This document shows, piece by piece, positions 36,718-47,500 of a stretch of DNA of 64,000 nucleotides. Origin of the DNA: Amyloporia xantha (lineage: Eukaryota > Basidiomycota > Agaricomycetes > Polyporales > Adustoporiaceae); assembly GCA_036971615.1 (NCBI GenBank), contig JAYKKR010000002.1, positions 558,001 to 622,000 of the forward strand, given 5' to 3'. Within the stretch, counting starts at the first letter, position 1, and every line of letters begins with the position of its first letter. Both the position numbers and the translations under genes were made by a program. Below the pieces are notes generated by a model. The model was given only the letters and a program-made list of their open reading frames with translations, searched no databases and had not been told where the DNA came from.

Positions 36718-39367
36718 CTAGTCCGAGACATCGACAGGCGCTCGAAGGCGGGACATAATTCTTTCATAGGTGATTCGTCGATTGACCGCCCTTTTCCTCT
36801 CCGCAATGTCCTCGGTGAGGAACTCCACTTGTTGCGCATCATTCCTCCGTCTCGCGCTCACAAGGCTAGCCTTGAGTACGCCGATAGCCTGGCTGTCTAT
36901 GAAGCAGAGACTGAATTCCTCATAGAGCGGAAGAATCCACTTGGCCGAAAGCGGTTTATATGCGGGATGTATACCGGACAAGATCTCTGTGGACGTAGAT
37001 AGGTTGGTCAAGAATTCGATCTTGTGATGGCCAATTGTACGGAGACTTGGGCTTTCCCAGGTATGGATATGGCCGAGTGTATTGTCGTCAGGATTGAAGA
37101 CAACACAGAACCACACGAGCACGAAGAAGAAGGATTCAAGGTCGTATCGGTAGCGATGTGGCGGAGGACTTCCCATTCGCAAGAGATCAAGGGCCATGAA
37201 TGGGCCGGTTCCAGTACGATGCCTGGCTCGGCATCGCGCCTCTGTTGCAGGATCATTTAATGGTTCTTCTGGTTCTATGGTGGGATCGATATGTGTTGAA
37301 TCACCGGTCGGAGGCTCCGCTGGTGTTGGGTCCTCAGGAGCAGGTTTAGCGTTGACTTGTATCGACCCTTCGTCCGTTGATGAATTTGATGTGGCAGGAT
37401 CGTTTTTCCATAAATTACTCCATGTGACAGCCTCGCCCGACTCATAATCAGCCGCTTCTTCCTCGTGGCTCAACTCCACGGCCAGGTCCCAGTCACACAA
37501 TACTCCTAACGCGCGACCGCCACTTCGATAGAACATGATGTTGTTCACGCTTATATCACGATGGAGCACACTAGCAGTCTCCCACACCCAGTGATGCGCT
37601 GCAATCTAGTCAGTCAAAGGGCATACATATCGAGCTACCAAAGATGACTGACCGCGGACGACATCCAAGAAGACTCCTTCAAACTCTTTCACACTGGTCA
37701 CTTGTTCCAGTGGCTCGTATTTCTTCATTACCATCATGCGGAATATCCGTGGCTCATAATCCAATAGATCATCCATGAATGCTCTTGGCAGGCGAATCTG
37801 TTGCATAGTGCGCGTTATCGAACACTTAAGATCCACGACGTTCTTGAGGTATTGTGGCTTCTTCCTTTCGAGATTGGACCTGACAACCCGAATGAGGCGA
37901 TCTTCAGCGTCCCGACTTGTGGGCGGCCAGGCGACCTTCGCTACAAGTTCTTCGGTGCCGAAGTGTGCTACTGAACTCGAAGTCGCCTTGATAGGCACGA
38001 TGGTTGTTCCTCGTCCAACAGCACCATAGTCAGTAGAGATCTTCCGAGAAGTATCGATTGTAAATTCGACTTCCTCCTCGTCGTGATCTTCGACTAGCTT
38101 AGTCGGGAACACCAGTTTAACGCCGTTGTAGCTGTCGAAATATGCGGAAGGGAACTGAAGGAATGGGCAGATGCCCATAGTGCTGAAATCTGCAGCGCCC
38201 ATAGCGGCGACAACGAGCAACAGCTTCTCGGTCTCGAGGAACATATTGAATGGTCTCGATGTAACAAGACCCATCCTGTCTGCGTACCACAGCTTCATCG
38301 TGAAATCCTCGACCAGGAATCCTGATGCGTAGCAGCGGACACCGTGTGACATCATTTCATTGATGTACTTGGCTGACTGCACCTCATTCCCGGTCAGTGT
38401 CCGTTCTGGGGCTTCATCCGGACCCTTTGGCTGAGCAATAGCGGGAGGGTCTGGCTCTGTGTTGGAGCGTGATCTTTTCGCAGGCCGATGAGGCTCCTCC
38501 GAAGAGCATGGCGAAACTTTGCGCTTGCTTCCAGACGGGCTGGCTTGAGCGTCAATAGAACGCGGCTGAACGGTAGTACGAGAAGATTTGACAGTGAGTT
38601 TGGTCTTCAATATAATGGTTTGAATTCAGTCAGCTATCCTTAAAATACATTCACGTATGACGCACCTTTTTCAGTTTCCCTACTTTCACTGGAATATTTA
38701 CTCTATGCCGTGTTTGACGAGGAACTGGTTTCTTGACTTCAGCATACGCAACATACCATTCCCAGTGCTGACGCTGAATGTCCGGAATAGTGCTGAAGCC
38801 TAGGTCGGGTTTAAACTTTGCATAGTTCCCATCCACAGTGCGGTCGCGCATGTTTATGATATGGGCATCAATTGGGCGCGAGCGAACGTGAGCGGCGGGC
38901 ACAGGTTGGGCAGAAGTCGCAGCGGTATGCGGATACACCTGAGCGAGAAGGCTCTCCAGAATCGTTACTAGGTGAACGTATGATGGCCTCTCTGTCGCCT
39001 TGGAATATTTGTTGACAGCGTCGAACGGCAACGAGTAAGAGCCGTTGGGGATGTTATCAGGTCCATAATTCCAGACGGCTCGGACAAAGTCGATGACCGG
39101 ATATTCGCGATGAATCTTGTCATGAAATTCGGCTCGCACATACGCCTTCACAGCATCATCGACAACACCCTTGGCGGTCATGACGCAGTATTTGGACTTT
39201 TGTTTGAGGGGTGTCGGCATCGATTCATGAGGACGATGGAAGGGAGGAGGTGTGACTGAGCGCTTGACGAGGTTACCGGCAGGCGTTGATTGCGCCCTCG
39301 GGAAGATATCTTCAAGAGGTGTGAGGCTATCTTCGCATTCCTGGTCGTAGTTGGAGTGCTCAGACAT
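36718..39367 (-). CDS. FunK1-type protein kinase, copy 3 (intact)
   Basis: Exons 39367-38666, 38604-37653 and 37598-36718, with introns of 61 and 54 bp at the positions used by copies 1 and 2, give 844 aa. The start MSEHSNY lies about 97 bp after the TATA box. FKPDLGF and YAEVKKP mark the N-terminal region; KRSRSNTE the linker; LVAKVAWPP the lysine; HRDISVNNI (around residue 565) the catalytic loop; DWDLA (around 588) the metal site. An acidic Pro/Thr-rich insert, longer than in the other copies, follows, then TGTGPFMALDLL and YRYDLESFFFVLVWF. It ends APVDVSD. Same role as copy 2: a probable active Ser/Thr kinase of unknown target. Confidence 0.9.
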
Positions 39368-39461
39368 GGCAAGGTAGTGTTCACAGAAGAAGGCAGAGGG
39401 TGAATTTTGGCCGCGGCGGATCCAAAAGGGAAAGTAAGAGGAACATGTGGCTGAACACATC

Positions 39462-39589
39462 TTTATAAGCAATTTAGGAAGGTCAAAGCTCCGTGGCCTA
39501 CGAGCGGGAGATTGTGGCTGAGGACAAAGTGTGGCCTTCTGGGCCACGCGTCACGGTCGCGTCGTGTCGCGTTACACAAAATGCACGTG
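39462..39589 (-). promoter_or_regulatory. FunK1 copy 3 promoter: TATAAA and CACGTG
   Basis: TATAAA on the - strand at 39467-39462 and CACGTG at 39584-39589, with TCACGGTCGCGTCG at 39551-39564 between them. Spacing to the ATG matches copies 1 and 2 within about 15 bp. Confidence 0.6.
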
Positions 39590-39790
39590 ATTGTGACATG
39601 TATCCGAGGCCGAATATTACCTGAACTGAATGAACTGAATAGTCTTGAATTACAGGCTCACTCTCGAGTCGACGACGGGAGCTGTTTGAGATCCGTCTAA
39701 CAAAATTGAAATATCGACAGGGCCCTCTGTGCAGACCTGGACACAGCGGGATAAAAATATGTTGCATAATATACATATGAGTTGCACTTA

Positions 39791-40290
39791 CAGCAATGTG
39801 CATAACGATGCGGAAACGCGAATTTCGTCGCAGGGCCTCGGGCACCGGCCCTTGTGATTCCGGAAGGAAGAAACCGGTGTAACACGATCACGTGTCCGAT
39901 GAATCCTGCAACAATGCGACAGGATTGTGCTCCTTCCTACCAAAATATTTTTACCCAGCTTTTTGATTTCCTATGTTATGTAGTCCTCAGTTTGACTTGC
40001 TATACTACCAGAAGCTATCAAAAGATTTTTCCTTCATGCATCATGAAAGATACCTGGATTTTGAGCACGAAGGTGCTCATATTTATGCGCAATACAGACG
40101 GTGAACTCAAATTACTCAAGACTTAGCTGATGGGAAAGCGTCACTTTTCATACAAAAACTATTACAGATAAGGGTTGCATCAAGAAGGCGCCTATTTTCC
40201 GGAAGCCGGTTTGCCCCTTCCGGCCATTGGGGCCGGTATCCGAGGCCCTGCGACGAAATTCGCGTTTCCGCATCGTTATGCACATTGCTG
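39791..40290. mobile_element. 500-bp TA-flanked inverted-repeat element (mariner/pogo-like MITE)
   Basis: The terminal 51 bp, starting CAGCAATGTGCATAACGATG, are perfect inverted repeats (39791-39841 and 40240-40290), and similarity continues inward with mismatches for about 35 bp more. Each end abuts TA (39789-39790 and 40291-40292), the target duplication of Tc1/mariner-type elements, whose ends often begin with CA. The interior is AT-rich and holds no transposase. The element lies about 200 bp upstream of the CACGTG motif of FunK1 copy 3. Superfamily assignment is inferred from TA and end sequence only. Confidence 0.8.
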
Positions 40291-40499
40291 TAATCCCTCA
40301 ACTTGAATTGGCCAACTGCATTTCGTGCACATGGCGCATGCAAAGAACAAGGAATGCTATACAGCGCAACACTCCGCTCGGAGTTGTGTAGGAAGCAAGG
40401 CTGACATTCTCAAATTGGAGACACGTACATGCATAATGGGTATAACAATTTGATGACAATATATGGCAAGCTACTGGCAGAAACACAAATACAGCATGC

Positions 40500-40885
40500 C
40501 TGACTCCCGTTTACCGCAAATTCGATATGTTTGCGGTATTGGAAATGAACTGCCACTCCGTAATTCGCCCAGCCGTATTGGTGCTTTGCTAGAATCGGAA
40601 GTATGAGCATTAATCAAACATGAAAAGGGATTATACTGCCGTGAACATCGTGCTCACGGATCTGTTCGCCAACTTCTCTAAGGTGGTATGCGTCGCAGCC
40701 CTCGCGTCATTGAGAGTAATTTGCCTGAAGTAGTCTCGGTACCCTTCCATCTGTTCTGAGAAACATCAGATTTTGTAAACATGATGTGCCTAAATATGTA
40801 CAGTGTAAACTGACTTATGTTGACCCTGATTGACGGTTTAATCCAATTCACCATTTCGAATGCAGCAGGAAGATATCGGCCAATT
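40500..40885 (-). pseudogene. Unknown-function family, locus D (remnant)
   Basis: Exon 3 survives as EGYRDYFRQITLND and TTLEKLA (starting at 40750) but then diverges. The end of exon 2 (about 40866-40819) reads WIKPSIRVN, and the following donor has changed from GTAAGT to ATAAGT (+ strand 40813-40818). Left of about 40640 a decayed exon 4 is faintly visible. At 40866 the sequence jumps to material that in locus C lies upstream of the gene (near 33168), so the first part of the gene is deleted. A dead copy. Confidence 0.65.
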
Positions 40886-41002
40886 CAGAACCTATCCTCT
40901 TGAAGTAAGTGAGAGTCGACCTGTGAGTGTACCAACTATAGCTGCGCAATCAGATGACAGAATATCATGACTTGACGCAATCGACATCAAGCCGGAGGTA
41001 GT

Positions 41003-42104
41003 AGGACCCCGGCGAACCCCCCCGGAGCTTTGATCCCGAAAAAGCCATTTTCGGACCTGGCGAACATACCCTTTTCGGACCAAAAAAATCAAACCTCGCG
41101 CGAAGGAGGCCAAATTCGGTCCAAAATGGGATCGGACCTACATCAAGTATTCAACCGGTCTCCATAATCTCCATATTGGCCCGACCGACTGCCTAATATG
41201 TGCAGGTGCCGCGGCGTCGCCTAGATAGTAGAGGCGTCTGGTAGCAACATGGTCTGAGTACTCACGCCTGGTTGGAAAATTTTGGGGACTACAGTACCGG
41301 ACAGGCCCCAAATCAGGTGGTCCTTTCTAGTCTCCGTGGCTTGACCAATATAGACGAAGACAGTCGTTCGGCTTTATAATGGTCTGCTCCAGTACGCGCT
41401 ATCAGGGTGGGGGTTGAGCACTTCGCTTGTGAGGTTCGGCTGTTGCCGAATGGCGACAGCTCAGCCAATAGGAGCGTTCCGGCAATCCTCCAGCCGACTC
41501 AACGGTCCGTCAACACCGGTCAGGCTTCGCTATAGGGCTAGCACAGCCATTGTAGAAACCACTTCATGTATCTACATATCTTATGAGATTCGTTACATTA
41601 CGCATACAATATTAGAGTATCATGGAGCCTCAGCCACAAACAACGGTGGCACGGTAAGGCTATCCAAGTTGGCGGTGCTATTTCACGTAACTATGGTGAG
41701 CGCAATACCAAAAGGGCGAGTCTTAGGGCGCATCACTGAGCTGCGCAAAATCTCTGCTCATGGGGCGAGCGAGCGCGCGCAACAGGGTCGCAGAGTATTC
41801 CAAAGTTCTACTTGGTACGGGTACGCGTTGTTGACGCATGTTGACGCGTATACACGGGCGGCTAATCCGGCAGTTTGCGAAATGCTCAACCCCGGTACAA
41901 GTGTCCCGGACAGATCAAGACTAGGTCCTTTCGGACTTTGGAGATCGGACATAGCGCTGAGAGGTGCGTTTTCGGACCACTTTGGATTGGACTTGTCGGC
42001 CCATGGACCCCCATTTTCGGACTTTTGGATCAAACATTTTGGGTCTGGGACCCACATTTTCGGACCTTAGGGATCAAAGCTCTGTGGGGGTTCGCCGGGG
42101 TCCT
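41003..42104. mobile_element. hAT-like non-autonomous element, long copy
   Basis: The ends are inverted repeats: AGGACCCCGGCGAA and on to GAGCTTTGATCCC, 33 of 35 bases matching between the two ends. The perfect 8-bp direct repeat GAGGTAGT (40995-41002 and 42105-42112) is the target duplication. Near both ends the motif TTTCGGACC recurs several times in both orientations, as expected for transposase-binding subterminal repeats. No transposase is encoded: the longest frame inside (41414-42070) shows no known motif. The 8-bp duplication fits hAT best, but Mutator- or P-type elements cannot be excluded. Related to the element at 53042-53539. Confidence 0.85.
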
Positions 42105-42409
42105 GAGGTAGTTGACCGACGGTTGACGATCGTTTCAAGTTGGTATCACGCAGGAAGCGGAAGATGTCTGCGACGTGGCCAATAGTGCTTGCAAATATTA
42201 TACAAGATGTACGGGCCCTGTGCACCACGTAGTCTGAGACTCTGAATCTATACAATCAAGTTCATGATTTGCGTCAAAAGGGGCATCTATTGGTGCCATG
42301 GTGGCGAGGACATCGACATGCTCGGTAAACGCTGACGCGTGGAGGCGATCAAACCAATCGGGAGCCTTGCGGAGACCTGTTCGTCTCCCCTTCTCCCAGC
42401 TGGTTAAGA

Positions 42410-43773
42410 ATGAGTAGCGACACGGTGCCAGTACATACAGCAGCCGACATCCAGGCCATCCCCACCGTATTCGATCCGTCGACATGCACACGGAAGGGTT
42501 TGTGTCCCGTCACCTTGATCCGGAACGAGGGCGACCCACTCGAGAGCCATTCGCTCTACTATGAGCAGCATGGTTCGGGCCCAGAGAAGGTCGTGTTCAT
42601 TATGGGGTGAGCTTCAATCTGCCTTATGTGCCCTGCAGCGCTTCATGGTACCGGGACAGGTTGAATAGCACGTCATTCTCGTGGTTCCCACAGGTCGACT
42701 ACTTTGGACACAAGCAGGAGTATTCTATCTTGGTCTTTGACAACAGAGGTGTGGGGAACAGCGGAGTACCTCGAGGACCATATTCGTACGTTTATGAAAC
42801 CATAAAGCGCGTACCCTTGCTTATAGATGCTTGCAACACCTCATGCAGGACGAGTGCAATGGCAGAGGACGTGGTGACACTGTTGAACTACGTGGGATGG
42901 ACGGAAGAGCGCGGTTTACACGTTGTAGGAGTCTCTTTGGGTGGCATGATTGCACTGGGTAAGCCAGGTCTATAGCGGATAAGCAAACAGATACGAAGCA
43001 CCCTACAGAGCTGGCGAACAAGATCCCGGAACGCATCATTTCTCTAACCCTGACAGTGACCAAGGCGAAGAGAACGCTTGGGACAGCTCTCCCTCCCGTG
43101 AGTCCATGTTACGAGTAATTTGTTCATTTCGAACTAAATCAAGTCAGTTCAAAGGTACCATGTCGTTGGCAAGGTGCTGTCGATTTCCCAGTTACTGGTC
43201 GAACCAGGGCAATAGCTCATTACTCCTATAGACTATTGACAATGAGTGACCCAGAAGCAAAAATTCCACTCATGCTCGACATGTTATTTCCTCAAGCATG
43301 GTTGGACGCACCCGCTGAGAATGATCCCGAAGGTCGTTCAAATCGCGAAGTGCAAGCTATGGCAAGTTCATTTTCGACATCCATGGTTGCTCCAAGTGAT
43401 AATGACGCCTCCATCGTAGCTATACCGCAGACGCTTCGAAGTAACCCGTCCGCAGAAGCCACTGGGAGCAATCTCTCAGATGATCGCCGGACTTACTCAC
43501 AATGTATCGCCAGAACAACTGCAGGCCATCTCGGCCTCTATTCCGAAAGTGCTCATCATAACCGGAGACCAGGACCACCTTATAAATCCTGTCAACAGTC
43601 TGTATATGAAGGAACATATGCCCGAAGCCGAGCTGGTCCAGTGGAAGAATACCGGCCATGGCGTCCAGGTCCAATGCAAGGATCAATTCAACGATATGAT
43701 AGAGAGAGTTATCCGGGAGGGAAGGGAGAGACTTGCAGCAGGCGCAGATGGAGATGCTGGCACTGCAGCCTAG
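42410..43773 (+). CDS. Alpha/beta hydrolase fold protein
   Basis: Seven exons (42410-42606, 42660-42785, 42849-42958, 43009-43097, 43148-43173, 43232-43361, 43420-43773) join to 343 aa. The strand order is typical of the fold: VVFIMGLNSTSFSW, then ILVFDNRGVGNS, the nucleophile elbow GVSLGG (serine), the acid in IITGDQD and the histidine in NTGHGV. The cap part contains TMSDPEAKIPLMLDMLFPQ. This matches a conserved agaricomycete hydrolase group, substrate not known. Intron 6 (43362-43419) needs a GC donor (GCAAGT), because only that join keeps the conserved RPQKPLGAISQM segment in frame. Exon 5 is only 26 bp. It begins about 300 bp after the hAT-like element. Confidence 0.85.
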
Positions 43774-43963
43774 ATATCATAGTACACATTAAGGGGCCTA
43801 TCTTATACTTTCGGAACACTGTATGCCATCGTGACAGAATGATCATGGAAAAGGGGTCTAGCTTCAACGTGTGCCACCAGTGAGCCAATGACCTGCAGGC
43901 ACTAAACAGTAAGCACCATTTCTCACCGGCGACAGAAAGAAGGCATACCGAGTACCCTCCCAC

Positions 43964-44233
43964 TCATCGCTCCCGCGCCAGTTCTCTCAGCTCCGCTCTC
44001 ACATGCGCAGGTAAATCCTTGAAGGGAGCCTTCGCAATGGGAGGCTCGATTCGAATGTTTGACGGGTAGCTGTCGCCTGCCTCTTCCCTGCGCTTCTGCA
44101 GGAGCTCGATTAGGGTAGGACGACGAACGTCGGAGCGTATGGGCTCGGGCAGCGCTTTGACCTTGGTGACGGTCTCTTTTGAGAGCTGGCTTCGAGGGAT
44201 GACCCGTACGAGGCGGGGGAGAGATGGGCGCAT
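43964..44233 (-). CDS. Small basic protein, possibly mitochondrial
   Basis: An 89-residue frame starts MRPSLPRLVRVIPRSQ and ends HVRAELRELARER. The start at 44233 is chosen because upstream sequence contains a likely 5'UTR intron (donor GTGAGC near 44311, acceptor AATTCCAG) and no in-frame ATG. The Arg-rich N-terminus without acidic residues resembles a mitochondrial targeting peptide, and the rest is charged and helical. I do not recognise the family with certainty. It faces the hydrolase gene tail to tail and HRQ1 head to head, so it may share a 300 bp bidirectional promoter with HRQ1. Confidence 0.55.
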   Translation of the reverse strand: MRPSLPRLVRVIPRSQLSKETVTKVKALPEPIRSDVRRPTLIELLQKRREEAGDSYPSNIRIEPPIAKAPFKDLPAHVRAELRELARER

Positions 44234-44534
44234 ACTTGCTTTCTCTGGAATTACAAAAGAATACTTAGCACGCCAGTGTCCTCGCTGGGATAGCATGACA
44301 GAGTTAAACAAAGAACGCTCACGTACTGAGATGACTTTGAGCGACTCGACAAGGCTCACTGAACAATGAACGACAATTCACCTCATTTCACGTATAGTTG
44401 CCCGCAAAATGTCACGTGGTGTCACTCGACCGCGTCTGCTCGCCGAAGCATGCCCGAGTCTCGCATCTCTCGTCTTGTATCTTCTCCAGTTGAGGTTGAG
44501 GTTGGCAGTGATCACTGCTATCGCCGTGCCTAGG

Positions 44535-47500
44535 ATGGATGCATTAGCAGCTGGTACTTCCAAGCCCAAGAAACGCAAAACTACACCAGAAGATAGCAGT
44601 AGCACGGGTGAACCTGCATCGAAGAAACCGCGGGCAGTCAGGTCGGCCAAGGGCAAGTCGAAAGCGAAACCACTTGAGGCGGTGAATTGGCCAGAATATT
44701 TTGATTCTGTACGTATTGGCTTTACGGTCTTCCTTGTACTGTAATATACTCAACGCCGACTTATTCAGCTCTTCAAAGTGGGTAGGACATTGGTAAGGGG
44801 CCATATGTTGACTAAGTGAACCTACGGCGGGCGTGTGGTATAGGTATTCAAGGTGAGCATATATGATTACTTTCGGGGTGCAGTCAGTATAGAGAACGTT
44901 TGCTTGCACATGGCAGGCGCTCAATACTGTCCTCGCATTTTGCTCTGCCCGCAAGAACTTCGCCATCACATTTCCGGTGGTCCGTCAATCTGTAGAAGGG
45001 CTACTCAAACAGTAAGTATTTTTTTCTCTTGATCCATACGCATGGCTCTCCTGATCAATTCAAGGCCTCTCGATCTCACCAAGGTCGCTGAACTGAAGTC
45101 AGTGTAATTTATTCATCTTCGCAATAATGTCATGTCGAACATAAACTCTGCTTACAGAGCGTTATTACCTGATCTCGTCAAGTTTGCATATATACCTCGA
45201 GCGGAACTACGCATCCATAGTGAAACGCAAGATAGCTCGAGGCGGCGCGAGCGCTCACCAGACTACTCCGCGTTCAACACTGGCATGAAAAGCTCCACCT
45301 TAGGTCCTTTAGCTGACGAAGACGAGCATGTTCTTGTGCTCGATCTCGTGGAGAACTCCAGGGGAAAGAAAAGTTCGAATCCTGGGTTAGTCGTTTTCTG
45401 TTCTTGCATCAAGTTAGACATGTGGTGTTGATGCTTACGTCACGTCAGGTTCGCATATGCTCTACCTCCAGCGCTGTCGCCTGACGCAACGAAGAAGCTT
45501 GTGAATAAGAGAAATGAACGTTTTATTCAGGCTGTGAATGAGTACGTCTTTATGATCTCAATGTCTAAACTGTAGGTTCAAGTGTGAGAACAATTTATAG
45601 ATTGCTTGAAGCAACTTCGAAGCATGAGGATCCTGTAATGCTCTTGCAAGCAGCAGCCCGTGATCACATTCCTGTCAATCCCAATACGAATGCCTTCCCA
45701 GATCCTACGCAATCTGATTCCAAAGGAAACGAGAAGAGAGTTCCTGATCCTGCTGATCGACCGACGATCGATTTCGTCATCGAAGAAATACAGGGCCAAG
45801 ATTGGTATCAAGAACAGATTGTAGATCGAAGGATTGTTGATGCCAAGGATGGAGACGTAGGTTCGTCTGTGAAATAATACTGCTCCCTCAAACAGAAATG
45901 ACGCGTACTGCGATAGATCAATTATACCCACCACTTTCTGACTCGATTTCACAAGCACTCCAGAGCTCGCGCAAGATATCTTCGTTGTATACGCACCAAG
46001 TAGCCGCTATTTCAGCTCTTTCTGAAGGAAAGAACGTCATTGTATCTACCAGTACCGCTTCAGGGAAGAGTGTCATCTACCAAGTAGGTACTATCTCTAT
46101 AATTGGTGTTCACAAATACGTACCTACCACACCTAGGTGCCGCTGTTGCAGTTCTTGGAAGAAGATTACAGTTCCACTGCGATGTTTATCTATCCGACCA
46201 AGGTGCGGAAATCATACATATAGAACTGTTTGATTTGATTACCGAGGTATTTGCCTACAGGCTCTCGCGCAAGATCAGAAACTGGCACTAGAACAGCTAC
46301 TGTTCTCATGTCCCGGTTTAGAACACGTGAGGGTAAGTTATTTATATTTATTGCGAGTTACGGTAACATAAACAGCAAGTGCTAGGTCTTCACTTATGAT
46401 GGTGATACCCCACAAGAGTTGCGAGCAGGTCAGCAACAACACAATTTTGATCAGGGACTATATTCAGTTTTGTTGTAGGCATTCGCCAGTCAGCAAGTGT
46501 TATTTTCACGAATTTCGTATGTCCGAAGATAAAATACTACAATCTTCATCTCTGATGTCTTGCCTCCAGGACATGCTACACGCGTCCATACTCCCTCATG
46601 AAGATCTATGGCGGCGGTTGAGTCTGAGCTTTGGTAGGACGAAGATTTGAGCACTCATCTATCTGATAGGTTCTTGAAGAATCTCAAGCTCGTAGCGGTT
46701 GACGAATTGCATTACTATTCCAACGTCTTTGGGAGGTAAATGTTCTGTGCGATTGCTCATATAATACCAGCATATTGAGAATATGGACAGTCATGTAGCG
46801 CAAGTCATGCGACGCTTTCGGAGAGTCTGCGCCGCAGTCGGCAGTAAGCGGCTTGCTGTGACATGTTTTCCTACAAAATATTCACTTGCGGCAGACAGGA
46901 GATCTCGCTTTGTGTCTTGCAGTGCGACTATTGGAAAACCGAGGCAACATATGCAGGATATCTTTGGTATTGAGGTCAGTTTGAACGCTCACTTTGATAC
47001 ATCAACTCAACGTCTATAGGATATTGTGGAGATCACAGAAGATGGTGCTCCGTCGGGTCGAAAGGATTATCTCGTTTGGAATGCTCCGCTGATAGATCCT
47101 ATGGATTCAAGTTCGGGTCGAAGAAGCCCAATGTCAGAGGCGACACGATTGATGAGATTTCTCATGGCGAGAGGTATTCGTGTAATTCTGTTCTGCAAGG
47201 TCAGAGGAGGTTACCATCAGCTGCAAGGCGCAATGCGCTGATAAACCCATAGATTCGCAAAGTCTGCGAGCTGGTAGATGATTGTTCGTTTCTAACCCGG
47301 CGAACCGGAATTGATCTACCTCTCTAGGCTATGAAAACGCTGAGGTCCGAACTTACAGCAGATGGTCGTCTGGATATTCTAGAAAGAGTCATGGCATATC
47401 GAGGAGGTGCGTTTTAGTGCCTCAGGAGCAATCACCAGACAATTGAATACCATTCACCAGGCTATTCACAGCAAGTATGTGTCATTGGTGGCGTATTGTA

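Noticed and set aside
39498..39845. 115-codon - strand frame upstream of FunK1 copy 3
   Set aside because: It spans the TATA/CACGTG promoter region and runs into the TA-flanked element; no motif.
41414..42070. 218-codon frame inside the hAT-like element as a transposase
   Set aside because: No zinc finger, DDE or dimerisation motif; the frame runs into the terminal repeat.
43964..44359. 131-codon reading of the small basic protein
   Set aside because: It starts from GTG and reads through a sequence with good donor and acceptor sites; the ATG at 44233 is better.
44409..44534. Upstream ATG for HRQ1
   Set aside because: The extra leader is not conserved-looking, and the ATG at 44535 opens directly into the basic N-terminus.
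45374..45388. tRNA B-box-like GTTCGAATCC
   Set aside because: Inside an HRQ1 exon; flanks do not fold as a tRNA.
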